Assembly (NCBI GenBank): GCA_002316295.1
Contig: DCDF01000024.1
Location: 1 to 26,331, forward strand
DNA length: 26,331 bases
Source of the DNA: Syntrophaceae bacterium UBA1062
GTDB lineage: Bacteria > Desulfobacterota > Desulfomonilia > UBA1062
Reading direction: 5' to 3'
A program made the translations under genes and the position numbers. The notes beneath the pieces are model-generated. The model saw nothing but the letters and a program-made list of their open reading frames with translations. It was not told the origin of the DNA and ran no database searches. Below are positions 15,263 through 23,234 of this stretch, one piece after another (position 1 is the stretch's first letter; each line of letters starts with the position of its first letter).

Positions 15263-16903
15263 TCAGGGGCTGTTCCTTGACCCGGTGTCGGCCCCGCCTT
15301 CAAAAGGGATGACATTGCCGCGGTTGAGAAGATGAAAGGGATCGACGGCCCGTTTTGCAAGGCGGATCTGTTCTACGGCTGCGGCACCGTAACATTTCAG
15401 AAAGTCGCCCCTTTTGCGCTTGCCGGTGCCGTGTTCCCCGGAATAGACCCCCCCGAGCTCGGCGGACTTTTCAACAATGCGCTCGTAGACCTGTGTGGCC
15501 CGCTCGAGCTGTGAGGCCTCGGGCAGGATCATGAAATGGAGGTGACAGTCTCCGAGATGGCCGAAGGTCAGGTAATCGAGACTTTCTCTTTTCAAGAGGC
15601 TGTGGGTATAAGAGAGAAAATCCCCGAATGACTCTCTGGGCACAACGGTATCCGACATGATGGTGTACGTTCCTCTCCGCTGGACTACTTCGAGAGAGCG
15701 GGCCGGCATCGAGTGACGCGCCTCGAGAAAGATCGCACGGTCCTTGTCAGTGGTCATGATTTTGACGGCGCTCCCATCGATATTGCAGGGCGCCTCGGTG
15801 AGTATCCCAAACCATTGCTCGGCGGCGCTGTCTACGGTAAGATCGTACAGCGGCACCTGCAGGTAGATGCCCACCTGATCCTTCCCGGAAAAGAGCTTAT
15901 TCTCGTGATCCATATAGGCCCTGCAATTGACTCCGAAATATTCGAAGGCGCTCAATACGCTGAGATCTCCGGAGAGTCTCCGGTGAAGATACTCGTGGAA
16001 GAGGAGCATTTGAGACTCGTCGCTCAGGGAGAAGAAGAGATCGAGATAGTCATGCGGGCGCTGTGAGAGTCTGAGCTCACAGGCGGTAACGACACCGAAG
16101 ATGCCCTCGCTACCGATAATGAGGTCGACGAAATCCATGACTCCGTCGGGGGAAGAGTATGGCCCGCTCGCATTCTTGACGGCCGGTCTTGAGTATCGGG
16201 GCACAGGAAGAAGGGTCTGTGAGTCTTTGTGTGCCAGGATGAAGGCCCCGTCGATTGAGAGATATTGCCCTCTGCGGGCCCGGACCATGGATCCGTCCGG
16301 CAGGAGGACGTCGAGTCTTTCGACCCAGTTTCTCATGGCACCAGGCTCCCCGGGGGTAAACCCCGAGGCATTGCATGCGATCGCGCCGCCCACCATGGCA
16401 TCGGTTCTGCTGGTGGGGTCAACGGGGAAGATCAGGGCATTTGCGCTCAGACGGGTCACCTCTCTTCTGAGATCCTCCAGGATGATTCCCGCCGGAGATT
16501 GGACCGTCGCAGTTCCGGCATTCAGTCGGACGCCGGGGGTTTTCATGCGCTCCAGAGAGACAAGGACTCCGCCTTGGGGCGTGGCGCTGCCCGTGAGGTT
16601 CGATCTGCCCGCTGATATGGTACAGGGTATCTTTGCGGTGAAACAGGCGCGAGCTGCCGCGGCACACTCGCGCTCATTGCACGGCCGGCACGCTGCTGAA
16701 GCGGCGCCTGGGAGATTCGAACTGTCGACAATGAGCCCGCTGATGATATCGGGATCGAGCTCGAGAACCAGGCCGAACCGATCGCGAAGCACCTCTGCCA
16801 GCGAGGATAGAACTTTCGTGTCGCCGGGCGGTGAGGAAGCTGTATCGATAATGCGGCAGTCCTCGGGAGAGAGGATATCCTCGAGCGCGATCCGATTCGT
16901 CAT
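15263..16903 (-). CDS. FAD-linked 2-hydroxyacid oxidase/dehydrogenase, GlcD/D-lactate dehydrogenase type
   Basis: A 546-residue flavoenzyme of the vanillyl-alcohol-oxidase superfamily. The PCMH-type FAD domain spans about residues 70-250, with RPCNEREC AAAARACF, SAGRSNLTGSATP near 97-109 and VDPTSRTDAMVGGAIACNAS near 161-180. The C-terminal substrate domain has FGHLGDCHLHF, whose histidines are metal or substrate ligands in this family, and GEHGTGKRKR at 489-498. Members oxidise D-lactate, glycolate, 2-hydroxyglutarate or similar acids; the substrate is not evident. The start at 16903 is supported by AAGGAGGG just upstream; the frame stays open to 17128 but that extension is not family-like. 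It lies downstream of the TRAP operon on the same strand, suggesting that the imported acid is its substrate. No iron-sulfur partner such as GlcF is seen. Confidence 0.9.
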   Translation of the reverse strand: MTNRIALEDILSPEDCRIIDTASSPPGDTKVLSSLAEVLRDRFGLVLELDPDIISGLIVDSSNLPGAASAACRPCNERECAAAARACFTAKIPCTISAGRSNLTGSATPQGGVLVSLERMKTPGVRLNAGTATVQSPAGIILEDLRREVTRLSANALIFPVDPTSRTDAMVGGAIACNASGFTPGEPGAMRNWVERLDVLLPDGSMVRARRGQYLSIDGAFILAHKDSQTLLPVPRYSRPAVKNASGPYSSPDGVMDFVDLIIGSEGIFGVVTACELRLSQRPHDYLDLFFSLSDESQMLLFHEYLHRRLSGDLSVLSAFEYFGVNCRAYMDHENKLFSGKDQVGIYLQVPLYDLTVDSAAEQWFGILTEAPCNIDGSAVKIMTTDKDRAIFLEARHSMPARSLEVVQRRGTYTIMSDTVVPRESFGDFLSYTHSLLKRESLDYLTFGHLGDCHLHFMILPEASQLERATQVYERIVEKSAELGGVYSGEHGTGKRKRGDFLKCYGAAAVEQIRLAKRAVDPFHLLNRGNVIPFEGGADTGSRNSP

Positions 16904-16935
16904 ACACCCTCCTTGAACATTGGAGCCGGAGCTTT

Positions 16936-16970
16936 CAGGAAAAAATGCAGGGCCGCCCGAGGCCCTGCAT
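16936..16970 (-). terminator. Terminator or attenuator between dctM and the FAD oxidase
   Basis: Read on the minus strand, ATGCAGGGCC-TCGGGC-GGCCCTGCAT is a perfect 10-bp stem followed directly by TTTTT, a textbook intrinsic terminator. It ends only about 35 bases before the oxidase start, leaving little room for a separate promoter, so it may instead control read-through into the oxidase gene. Confidence 0.85.
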
Positions 16971-17172
16971 CGAAAATAGGGATACTTGAAAGAAAGGGAG
17001 TGGAGAAGCCCTTTTCTGTCTCCTGTCAAACATGGGTTCCTTATTACCCTGCCGAAATGTCCGCAGCAGGCGCGCGGGGTCTTGATGCCTCCGGCGTCCT
17101 TTAAAGCGTGTTCCCGATCGACGGTCAATCTTTCCCAGGGCCGCCTCCCGACTGTCTTTTACGCATCCGGGA

Positions 17173-18504
17173 TCAGTTGCTGACGAATGAGCCGAGCCAG
17201 GTAACGGTCTGCGGGAAATAGGTCACGATGGCAAGGCCTATTACGATCAGTATAACGAAGGGCACGATGCCCTTGTAGACATCCCTGATGTTTATATTGT
17301 CCGGGTCTACGCCTTTAATATAGAAAAGGGCATAGCCGAAGGGCGGGGTCACGAAGGATGCCTGCAGGTTGACGGCCATACAGATGACAAACCAGACAAG
17401 GTCGAAGCCGAGATCCTGGGCAATGGGCAGGAAGATCGGAAAACAGATGAGCACGATTCCGATCCAGTCGAGGAACGCTCCCAGTACCAGGACGATGAGC
17501 TGCATGACCCAGAACGTCCCCCACTTTCCCAGGCCCAAGCCGGAGACAAAATCGGTGACCACATCTCCGCCGCCCACGCCGAGGAACACCCCGGTGAAAC
17601 ACGTGGCGCCGCACAGGATGATGATGACCATGCAGTTGGTCTTGGCCGTCTGCATGACCGCCTGGTACAGTCCTTTCCAGGTGAACCGTCCGTAGCCTAT
17701 GACCATGAGGAAGGCCAGAAACGCACCGACCCCGGCCGCCTCGGTGGGTGTGGCGATCCCGAAGAAGATGGACCCCAGAACGCCGAGGATCAGGATCGCC
17801 GGTGGTACGAGCGACTTCATGACCATCTTGAACAGCTGCATATTGGTGATGCTCGCCCGTTCCTCCCTGCTGATGGGGGGGCCGAGCTGAGGATTGATCA
17901 CGCAGCGGATGCCCACGTAGATCATGTAGAGGGCGGCGAGGATCAGGCCCGGGATCACGGCGCCGGCGAAGAGCTGTCCGACCGAAATGGTCGCCTCGCT
18001 CGCCATGAGCACGAGCATGATACTCGGCGGGATCAGGATGCCCAGGGAGCCTGCGGAGCATATGGCGCCGTAGGAGAGCTTCTCATCATACCCGTATTTT
18101 CTCATCATGGGCAGCGCCAGGAGGCCCATGGTGACGACCGAGGCCCCGATAATCCCGGTACAGGCGGCGAAAACAGTGCACACGACGATCACGGCCAGAC
18201 CGATCCCCCCTCGGGTCTGTCCCAGGAGGTAGCGCATGGCAGTGAAGAGATCATCCGCCACGCCGGACCGGTCGAGGAACTGGGCCATGAATATGAACAG
18301 CGGTATGGCGAGCAGCACATAGTTGTCCATGGTCCCCCAGATGCGGTTCATGAAGATATAAAAAATAGACGGGCCCCAGCCTATGTACCCGAAGATGACT
18401 GCAAGGCCGCCGAGTACGAAAGCCAGAGGATGTCCCATGAACAGTCCGATGAGCAGCCCCGCAAACATGAGAACAGTGAGGAGTTCCGGACTCAAGTCCA
18501 TCAT
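17173..18504 (-). CDS. dctM: TRAP transporter large membrane subunit DctM
   Basis: A 443-residue polytopic protein, the ion-coupled transport subunit of a TRAP system driving carboxylate uptake. Family landmarks are GLFMGHPLAFVLGG near the N terminus, the GSLGILIPPSIMLV stretch, TPTEAAGVGAFLA, and the late FVTPPFGYALFYIKG. The start is ATG 18504, overlapping the dctQ stop (ATGA), with AAGGGGGT upstream; an open extension to 18687 only reads dctQ in another frame. It forms the membrane complex with DctQ and receives substrate from DctP. It is the last transporter gene; a terminator-like hairpin lies about 200 bases further on. Confidence 0.95.
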   Translation of the reverse strand: MMDLSPELLTVLMFAGLLIGLFMGHPLAFVLGGLAVIFGYIGWGPSIFYIFMNRIWGTMDNYVLLAIPLFIFMAQFLDRSGVADDLFTAMRYLLGQTRGGIGLAVIVVCTVFAACTGIIGASVVTMGLLALPMMRKYGYDEKLSYGAICSAGSLGILIPPSIMLVLMASEATISVGQLFAGAVIPGLILAALYMIYVGIRCVINPQLGPPISREERASITNMQLFKMVMKSLVPPAILILGVLGSIFFGIATPTEAAGVGAFLAFLMVIGYGRFTWKGLYQAVMQTAKTNCMVIIILCGATCFTGVFLGVGGGDVVTDFVSGLGLGKWGTFWVMQLIVLVLGAFLDWIGIVLICFPIFLPIAQDLGFDLVWFVICMAVNLQASFVTPPFGYALFYIKGVDPDNINIRDVYKGIVPFVILIVIGLAIVTYFPQTVTWLGSFVSN

Positions 18505-19001
18505 ATCTTTACCCCCTTGATGATGTACACCCGCTTGATCACCTCGGAAATCCCCTGGAGCGTGAGCAGGATGAAGGTGATGACGATAACGGTCTTGATG
18601 GGGTACAGGGGCGGATGGAACACGCTCCACGACGTCTCTCTCATCGCCCAGGAACGCGCGGCGAAGCTGTAGCCCTGCCAGATGCACACCAGGCAGAAGG
18701 GGAAGAAGAAGATGAGATACGTGATGATATCGAGAACGGCTTTCGCCTTCTCCGAGAGCATCATGGTGAACACATCCACCGACACGTGAGCCCGATAGAG
18801 GAGGGCATACGCGGCGACGATCATGAAGTGCAGCGCGAAGAGCTGCTTGAGCACTTCAAAGCTCCAGATCGTCGGCGAATTCAGAAATCTTCGGAGGATG
18901 ACCTCCATAACCGTCAGGAGCACGAGGGGCACGATGACCCAGCCGAAGATCCTGCCCGTCCACTCACTGATTGAATCGAGTAGTTTGACCAATGATTTCA
19001 C
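18501..19001 (-). CDS. dctQ: TRAP transporter small membrane subunit DctQ
   Basis: A 166-residue protein with four hydrophobic helices, the size and layout of DctQ. Typical features are the WTGRIFGW first helix, VMEVILRRFLNSPTIWSFEV with the conserved RRF..... motif between helices 1 and 2, and YRAHVSVDVF. The start is GTG at 19001, with AGGAGG about 11 bases upstream. It is coupled to dctM by a 4-base overlap. The gap to dctP is about 207 bases and contains a strong hairpin, so dctQM probably are expressed at a lower level than dctP. Confidence 0.93.
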   Translation of the reverse strand: MKSLVKLLDSISEWTGRIFGWVIVPLVLLTVMEVILRRFLNSPTIWSFEVLKQLFALHFMIVAAYALLYRAHVSVDVFTMMLSEKAKAVLDIITYLIFFFPFCLVCIWQGYSFAARSWAMRETSWSVFHPPLYPIKTVIVITFILLTLQGISEVIKRVYIIKGVKI

Positions 19002-19165
19002 CTCTTGTCACCTCCTGTATGGAACACTCCACCGACTTGTCGCCCTGCTGCTGGTGGTGAAACGCATTTTTCTCCGGATCATCCCTTTCGGGCAGAAGCT
19101 TTTCATTATTCCAGGATATGGGCGCCCCTGCGGCGCAGGAAAAATTACCCTCTTGATGCAGTAAA

Positions 19166-19200
19166 TCTCGGCTGAGGAGGGTTACCCTCCTCAGCCGAGA
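19166..19200 (-). terminator. Strong intercistronic hairpin between dctP and dctQ
   Basis: TCTCGGCTGAGGAGGG and its exact complement (16 pairs) enclose a TTA spacer, starting 9 bases after the dctP stop. On the minus strand it is followed by TTTACTGC, so it may be a partial terminator or a stem protecting the dctP message. Confidence 0.8.
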
Positions 19201-19208
19201 ACGTGTCG

Positions 19209-20291
19209 TCAGTCAAGTTTCAGGTCTATTTTGGGATTGAACCCGAAGCCGAACGTGCCTTCCATCTCCCTCCATTTTGCGAAGGCTTTCCTGTACTTCA
19301 TCTGTGACTCGATCGATTTCTTGAAGAGGGGATTGGCCTTTGCCGATTCCTGGGTGTGCTTGACCATCAGCTCTTCAATGGTATCGAGCACCGCATCGTC
19401 ATATGTCGTGATCTGGATGCCCTTGTCGATAAACTTCTGGGTGAACTCCACCGTATCGAAATACTGTTTTGTGGTGAATTCGAGGGCAGCGGCCTTGGCG
19501 GCGTATCTGAGGTCCTCCTGAAGGTCGGGGTCGAGCTTGTCCCACACCTTTTTGTTGATCATGACACCCATGACCGACGCCGGCTGATGCCATCCGGGAA
19601 CAGCCCAGTACTTCGTAACTTCGCCGAAACCCATCCCCCAGTCCGAAGAGGGGCTGGAGAACTCCGCCGCATCGATCACGCCTTTCTGGAGGGCCTGGTA
19701 GATCTCCTGGCCTGCCATGGCGATCTGCGCCGCCCCCAGATCCTGAAGGATTTTGCCCTGGTGAAGCCCTGACATGCGGATCTTCATGCCTTTGAGGTCG
19801 TTCAGTGTCTTGATGGGCTTGTTGCCCCTGAGGCCGCACTCCATGGGTGTAACGCCCGTGACCAGATAGACCATCCCGAATTTTCCGTAGGCCTCGTCAT
19901 AGATCGCCTGTCCGCCGGCCTGATAGATCCAGAGCAGATAATCTATCGGGGTGAGTCCCATCGGGTAAGATCCGAGGGTGTCGAACACCAGGTCCTTGCC
20001 CGCCCAGTAGTTGGGCCAGTCACCGGCTGCCTCAATGGTGCCCTTGCTCACCGCGTCGAAAACCTCGTACGACGGCATCAGCGTTCCACCGGTAAAGAAC
20101 TTAATCTCCAGGCGTCCCTTGCAGAGCTGGTTCGCAGCTTTCACGAATGCCTGATCAGCTTCGATCAGAGAGATCGACGGCGGCCAGGTGGACGTCATTT
20201 TCCAGCGTTCCTTGGCACTGGCAGGCGATGCGATGAGAAAACACATGGTCAGGACCGCTGCCATCCCGATAAGAAGACCTGTTTTTTTCAT
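19209..20291 (-). CDS. dctP: TRAP transporter periplasmic solute-binding protein DctP
   Basis: A 360-residue exported binding protein. A signal peptide spans residues 1-26 (MKKTGLLIGM..., ending PASA, then KERW). The DctP-family core includes GRLEIKFFTGGTL, the hinge motif KGMKIRMSG with R172, the arginine that binds the substrate carboxylate in this family, and QALQKGVIDAAE. The start at 20291 has AAGGAGGTAG upstream; an in-frame extension to 20363 would bury the signal peptide. R172 implies an acid substrate. The neighbouring FAD oxidase suggests a 2-hydroxy or related acid, but aromatic and keto acids are also known for this branch. Divergent from the sigma54 activator, which is its probable regulator. 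Confidence 0.94.
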   Translation of the reverse strand: MKKTGLLIGMAAVLTMCFLIASPASAKERWKMTSTWPPSISLIEADQAFVKAANQLCKGRLEIKFFTGGTLMPSYEVFDAVSKGTIEAAGDWPNYWAGKDLVFDTLGSYPMGLTPIDYLLWIYQAGGQAIYDEAYGKFGMVYLVTGVTPMECGLRGNKPIKTLNDLKGMKIRMSGLHQGKILQDLGAAQIAMAGQEIYQALQKGVIDAAEFSSPSSDWGMGFGEVTKYWAVPGWHQPASVMGVMINKKVWDKLDPDLQEDLRYAAKAAALEFTTKQYFDTVEFTQKFIDKGIQITTYDDAVLDTIEELMVKHTQESAKANPLFKKSIESQMKYRKAFAKWREMEGTFGFGFNPKIDLKLD

Positions 20292-21204
20292 ACCGACTAC
20301 CTCCTTGTTTTTTAAGCTACCCGTAACACAGGGAAAACACCGCTCTGGTACGAATTTCCCCACACCGAATACCCCGCTCCCCTTTTCTCCGCCATCGGGG
20401 ATGAATTACAGCGCGGCGCACCGCGATGTGTCCAGAATCTAACGGCATATTGCCGGCTGTCGCGCCCGGAGTTTTCTCAGGCCCCTTTTCAGGTATCCTC
20501 TCCTCCTCATACGGCGCCCCCATACCTCCGTCCCCAACCGGCCTGCAGCACAAGTGAAGAGCCCTTTCCCGGGCGGCTCCGTACACATCTGCCGCCTCCT
20601 CATCGAAGAGATTTTTTGAGAAAGTCTCTTGCTCAGTCGTGCCCGTCAGTGTCCGGGAAATGCTTGCGGAGCTGCACGCCGGGGTGGGGGGTGTGAAAGA
20701 GAAACCGGGCTCTGTCCCGGTCTCCAGGTACCTTATCTGAAAGGAACCGGTCGCTTCCATACATGCTCCAATCAATTCACTGTCCATGGACCAGCAAAAG
20801 CGCCGTCCCGGACACAACATACGATACTACCGCTCAATGCCGTGTTCTTGTAGCCGGTTCAAACATCCACCTGCCAATTCCATATCAAAAAAGAACCTCG
20901 CTCCGACTGATAAAGCTGAAGCGATGTTGCCGCGGAAAAAAACATATCTCCCGATATCAAACGCCCCTTTGGTTGACTTGTCAAAAGCAAATACCAGACC
21001 AACTCGGGAATTCTCGCGGCTTCTCTTTCCGGCAGAGCGCTCCGCATTCGCCGGCCGCGGCAGGGCTGCAGGACAGGGATGCCGGCACGGTCCAGGCATA
21101 ATCCGTTCCGTCCTCTTTTCTGAAAGACAGGTTGTCGGATCAATGATAAACCGCATCCATTCACAAACGTCATGATGACAATCGACCATAAATGTGTTCC
21201 GGAA
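20292..21204. other. Long divergent intergenic region between dctP and the activator gene
   Basis: About 0.9 kb without a convincing gene; frames present are unrecognisable and lack good starts. It carries inverted repeats: CGGCA-TAT-TGCCG (20443-20455), AAGAGA/TCTCTT around 20608-20632, ACCGGG/CCCGGT (20704-20721) and TTGAC-TT-GTCAA near 20973-20984. On the minus strand TTGACA (20984-20979) with TTTGAT 17 bases on is a weak promoter candidate for dctP, implying a leader above 600 bases. I found no good sigma54 -24/-12 site for dctP. Confidence 0.5.
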
Positions 21205-21230
21205 AACATGTATCCGGAGAGATACATGTT
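21205..21230. promoter_or_regulatory. Perfect inverted repeat, probable operator of the activator gene
   Basis: AACATGTATC and GATACATGTT are exact complements separated by CGGAGA. The right arm runs into the -35 box of the proposed promoter of the downstream gene, so a protein bound here would compete with RNA polymerase. Autorepression by the activator or control by another factor is possible. Confidence 0.72.
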
Positions 21231-21257
21231 GACAGTTTGCTACACTTTCATTAAAGT
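21229..21257 (+). promoter_or_regulatory. Candidate sigma70 promoter of the sigma54-activator gene
   Basis: A consensus -35 TTGACA (21229-21234) is followed after 17 bases by TAAAGT (21252-21257), about 20 bases before the start codon. The -10 is imperfect; TACAAT at 21259-21264 is closer to consensus but too far. Confidence 0.5.
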
Positions 21258-21277
21258 ATACAATAAGGCGGTATGTA

Positions 21278-22723
21278 ATGGATACTCTGTATCGAGCCGT
21301 AGCGGATACACCAGACGAGGGGACGTCTGCCCGGGAAATCCTTTCCCGAGAGGAAAAAACATCGCTCATCGAGCAGCTCGAGCTCTTTAAGCTCGTATTC
21401 GACAACTTCTACAACGGGATCATCGTCACCGATGCAGAGGGCTACATCCTCCTTTTCAACAAGCCTTACGGTGAATTTCTCGGGATCGAACCGGACCAGC
21501 AGATCGGAAAGCACTGCACCGAGGTGGTTGAAAACTCGCGCATGCACATCGTGGGAAAGACCGGGATAGCAGAAATCAATCAGGTACACCGTATCATGGG
21601 CCAGGATATGATCGTCCAACGTATCCCCCTGAGAAAGAACGACAAGGTGATCGCGGTATTCGGCCATGTCATGTTTAGAGACGTGCGCGATCTGGGAAAA
21701 CTCGCTAAAAAGCTCTCTCACCTCGAATCAAAGGTAAAGCTCTACGAGCAGGAGCTCATGAACCTGCGCTCCACGAAATACACCCTGGAGAGCATCATCG
21801 GAAACTCTTCGGCGATCCGCGCCATCAAGAAAGACGCCCTGAAGGCGACGGCAAACAATTTCCCGGTGCTGATCACCGGAGAGAGCGGGACCGGCAAGGA
21901 GCTCTTTGCCCAGGCAATCCACCATGCGAGCTGCAGAAGGCTCTATCCCTTCGTGCGCATCAACTGCGCCGCCATCCCGAAGGAGCTGATCGAGAGCGAG
22001 ATCTTCGGGTACGAGCGCGGCGCGTTCACGGGGGCCAAGGCGGAAGGGAAACCCGGCAAGTTCGAGATCGCGAATCGAGGCACTCTGTTTCTCGACGAGA
22101 TCGGCGACATGCCTCTGGAAATGCAGCCCAAGCTATTGAGGGTCCTCGAAGAGAAAGAGTTCGAACGCCTTGGAGGCACCCGGGTCATCCGCTCCGATTT
22201 CCGTGTCATTGCGGCAACCAACAAGGATCTCGGCGATCTTGTGGCGCAGGAGAAGTTCCGCACAGACCTCTATTACCGGCTGAACGTGATCCACCTGCAC
22301 ATACCGCCCTTGCGGGAGCGCCGGGACGATATCGCTCCCCTGATCAGCCATCTTCTGAAGAAAATGTCCCAGGAGGCGACATTTTCCGAGGTGTCGATCG
22401 ATCAGGAGGCGATGAGAATCCTCCTGTCATATCACTGGCCCGGCAATGTGCGCGAGCTGGTCAATGTGCTGGAGTGCGCCCTCTCGTCGCTGGAAAAGGA
22501 TACCATCCAAGCCTGTGACCTTCCGTTTCATGTGCGGAGAAGCCGCGAACAAGCGGCCGCTCCTTCGTACCAGTGTCTGAAGGATGAACAGATGAACGCC
22601 GAGAAGAAGGCGATCGTCAAGGCCCTCAAGGAAACGAGAAGCAAATCCGAAGCAGCGCGGAAACTCGGCATCCACAGGACCCTCCTCTATAAAAAGATAA
22701 GGAAATATCAGATCTGCCTGTAA
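21278..22723 (+). CDS. Sigma54-dependent transcriptional activator (PAS, AAA+, Fis-type HTH)
   Basis: A 481-residue enhancer-binding protein that opens sigma54 promoters using ATP. An N-terminal PAS domain (about 36-140, with IIVTDAEGYILLFN) acts as sensor, a short coiled linker (140-170) follows, then the AAA+ domain: Walker A GESGTGKE (201-208), the sigma54-contacting GAFTGA (248-253), Walker B FLDEIGD (271-277) and WPGNVREL near 387-394. A Fis-type helix-turn-helix closes it (about 440-478, SKSEAARKLGIHRTLLYKKI). There is no response-regulator domain, so control is probably by a ligand or redox state sensed through PAS. It is divergent from the TRAP operon and upstream of the CoA-transferase; either could be its target. 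Confidence 0.94.
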   Translation: MDTLYRAVADTPDEGTSAREILSREEKTSLIEQLELFKLVFDNFYNGIIVTDAEGYILLFNKPYGEFLGIEPDQQIGKHCTEVVENSRMHIVGKTGIAEINQVHRIMGQDMIVQRIPLRKNDKVIAVFGHVMFRDVRDLGKLAKKLSHLESKVKLYEQELMNLRSTKYTLESIIGNSSAIRAIKKDALKATANNFPVLITGESGTGKELFAQAIHHASCRRLYPFVRINCAAIPKELIESEIFGYERGAFTGAKAEGKPGKFEIANRGTLFLDEIGDMPLEMQPKLLRVLEEKEFERLGGTRVIRSDFRVIAATNKDLGDLVAQEKFRTDLYYRLNVIHLHIPPLRERRDDIAPLISHLLKKMSQEATFSEVSIDQEAMRILLSYHWPGNVRELVNVLECALSSLEKDTIQACDLPFHVRRSREQAAAPSYQCLKDEQMNAEKKAIVKALKETRSKSEAARKLGIHRTLLYKKIRKYQICL

Positions 22724-23234
22724 GTGTACCTTCGTTCGGGAAAGGGACGTTACGTCGGCTCAGGGCCGAGACGGACGCAGGCTCGCCGCTGCAGACAGCC
22801 AGGCTGCATATGTGCCGAAACCCAGGTCGTCATGCACTCCGGCTTCCGGATGCTTCACGATATTCCCGCCTCTCGGACAGCAGGCCGAAAGGCGTCCTGT
22901 GTCTTGACGGATACATGGCTTCAAACTGTTTTACGTGATTCCGTTCGCCATACGGCATGTTCTCTGAGATGCCTGGGACGGCGCCCCGACCTTGAAAGAG
23001 TTCTCCTTTGCAGAGGCCCGAGAACCAAACGGCGTATTCACCCATCCGGATCGGAGCGCGGCATATAGTCCATGGCATATATTTTGAATGCTCATCAGGA
23101 GAGTTTCCTGCAGGGGGATCCGGCCGCAGCCGGTGTGTGAAGTGCGCTCTGATGCCGGGATACGCCGCGCACCAGCGGGCTCCGGAGAAAAACAGCACAG
23201 AAGGCACAGTCATACGAAAAGGAGGACGTGATCT
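22724..23234 (+). other. Intergenic region upstream of the CoA-transferase
   Basis: About 510 bases without a supported gene. A small imperfect stem (TCGGC/GCCGA, near 22755-22770) follows the activator stop but has no T tract. GGCATATA occurs twice in direct orientation at 23060-23067 and 23074-23081, the second inside a sigma54-like box. The region ends with the ribosome site AAAGGAGG of the CoA-transferase gene. Confidence 0.5.
23073..23088 (+). promoter_or_regulatory. Sigma54-like -24/-12 element, imperfect
   Basis: TGGCATATATTTTGAA resembles TGGCAC-N5-TTGCW with the right GG-N10 spacing, but the -12 reads GA instead of the nearly invariant GC. It sits about 150 bases before the CoA-transferase start and 350 after the activator gene. 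Suggestive only. Confidence 0.3.

Noticed and set aside
15027..15335. 102-codon plus-strand frame after the secreted-protein gene
   Set aside because: Partly antisense to the FAD oxidase, low-complexity arginine-rich product, no ribosome site of note.
16904..17128. Upstream extension of the FAD-oxidase frame
   Set aside because: It crosses a terminator hairpin and is not family-like; the ATG at 16903 has a good ribosome site.
18505..18687. Upstream extension of dctM
   Set aside because: It lies entirely in dctQ in another frame; the overlapping ATGA start fits the operon.
20629..20647. GGGCACG-N4-AGCAA on the minus strand as a sigma54 promoter for dctP
   Set aside because: The -12 half matches poorly and the spacing works only with a shifted GG; over 330 bases from dctP.
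20317..20820. 167-codon minus-strand frame upstream of dctP
   Set aside because: No recognisable domain, no good ribosome site, and it runs into the dctP leader; composition looks non-coding.
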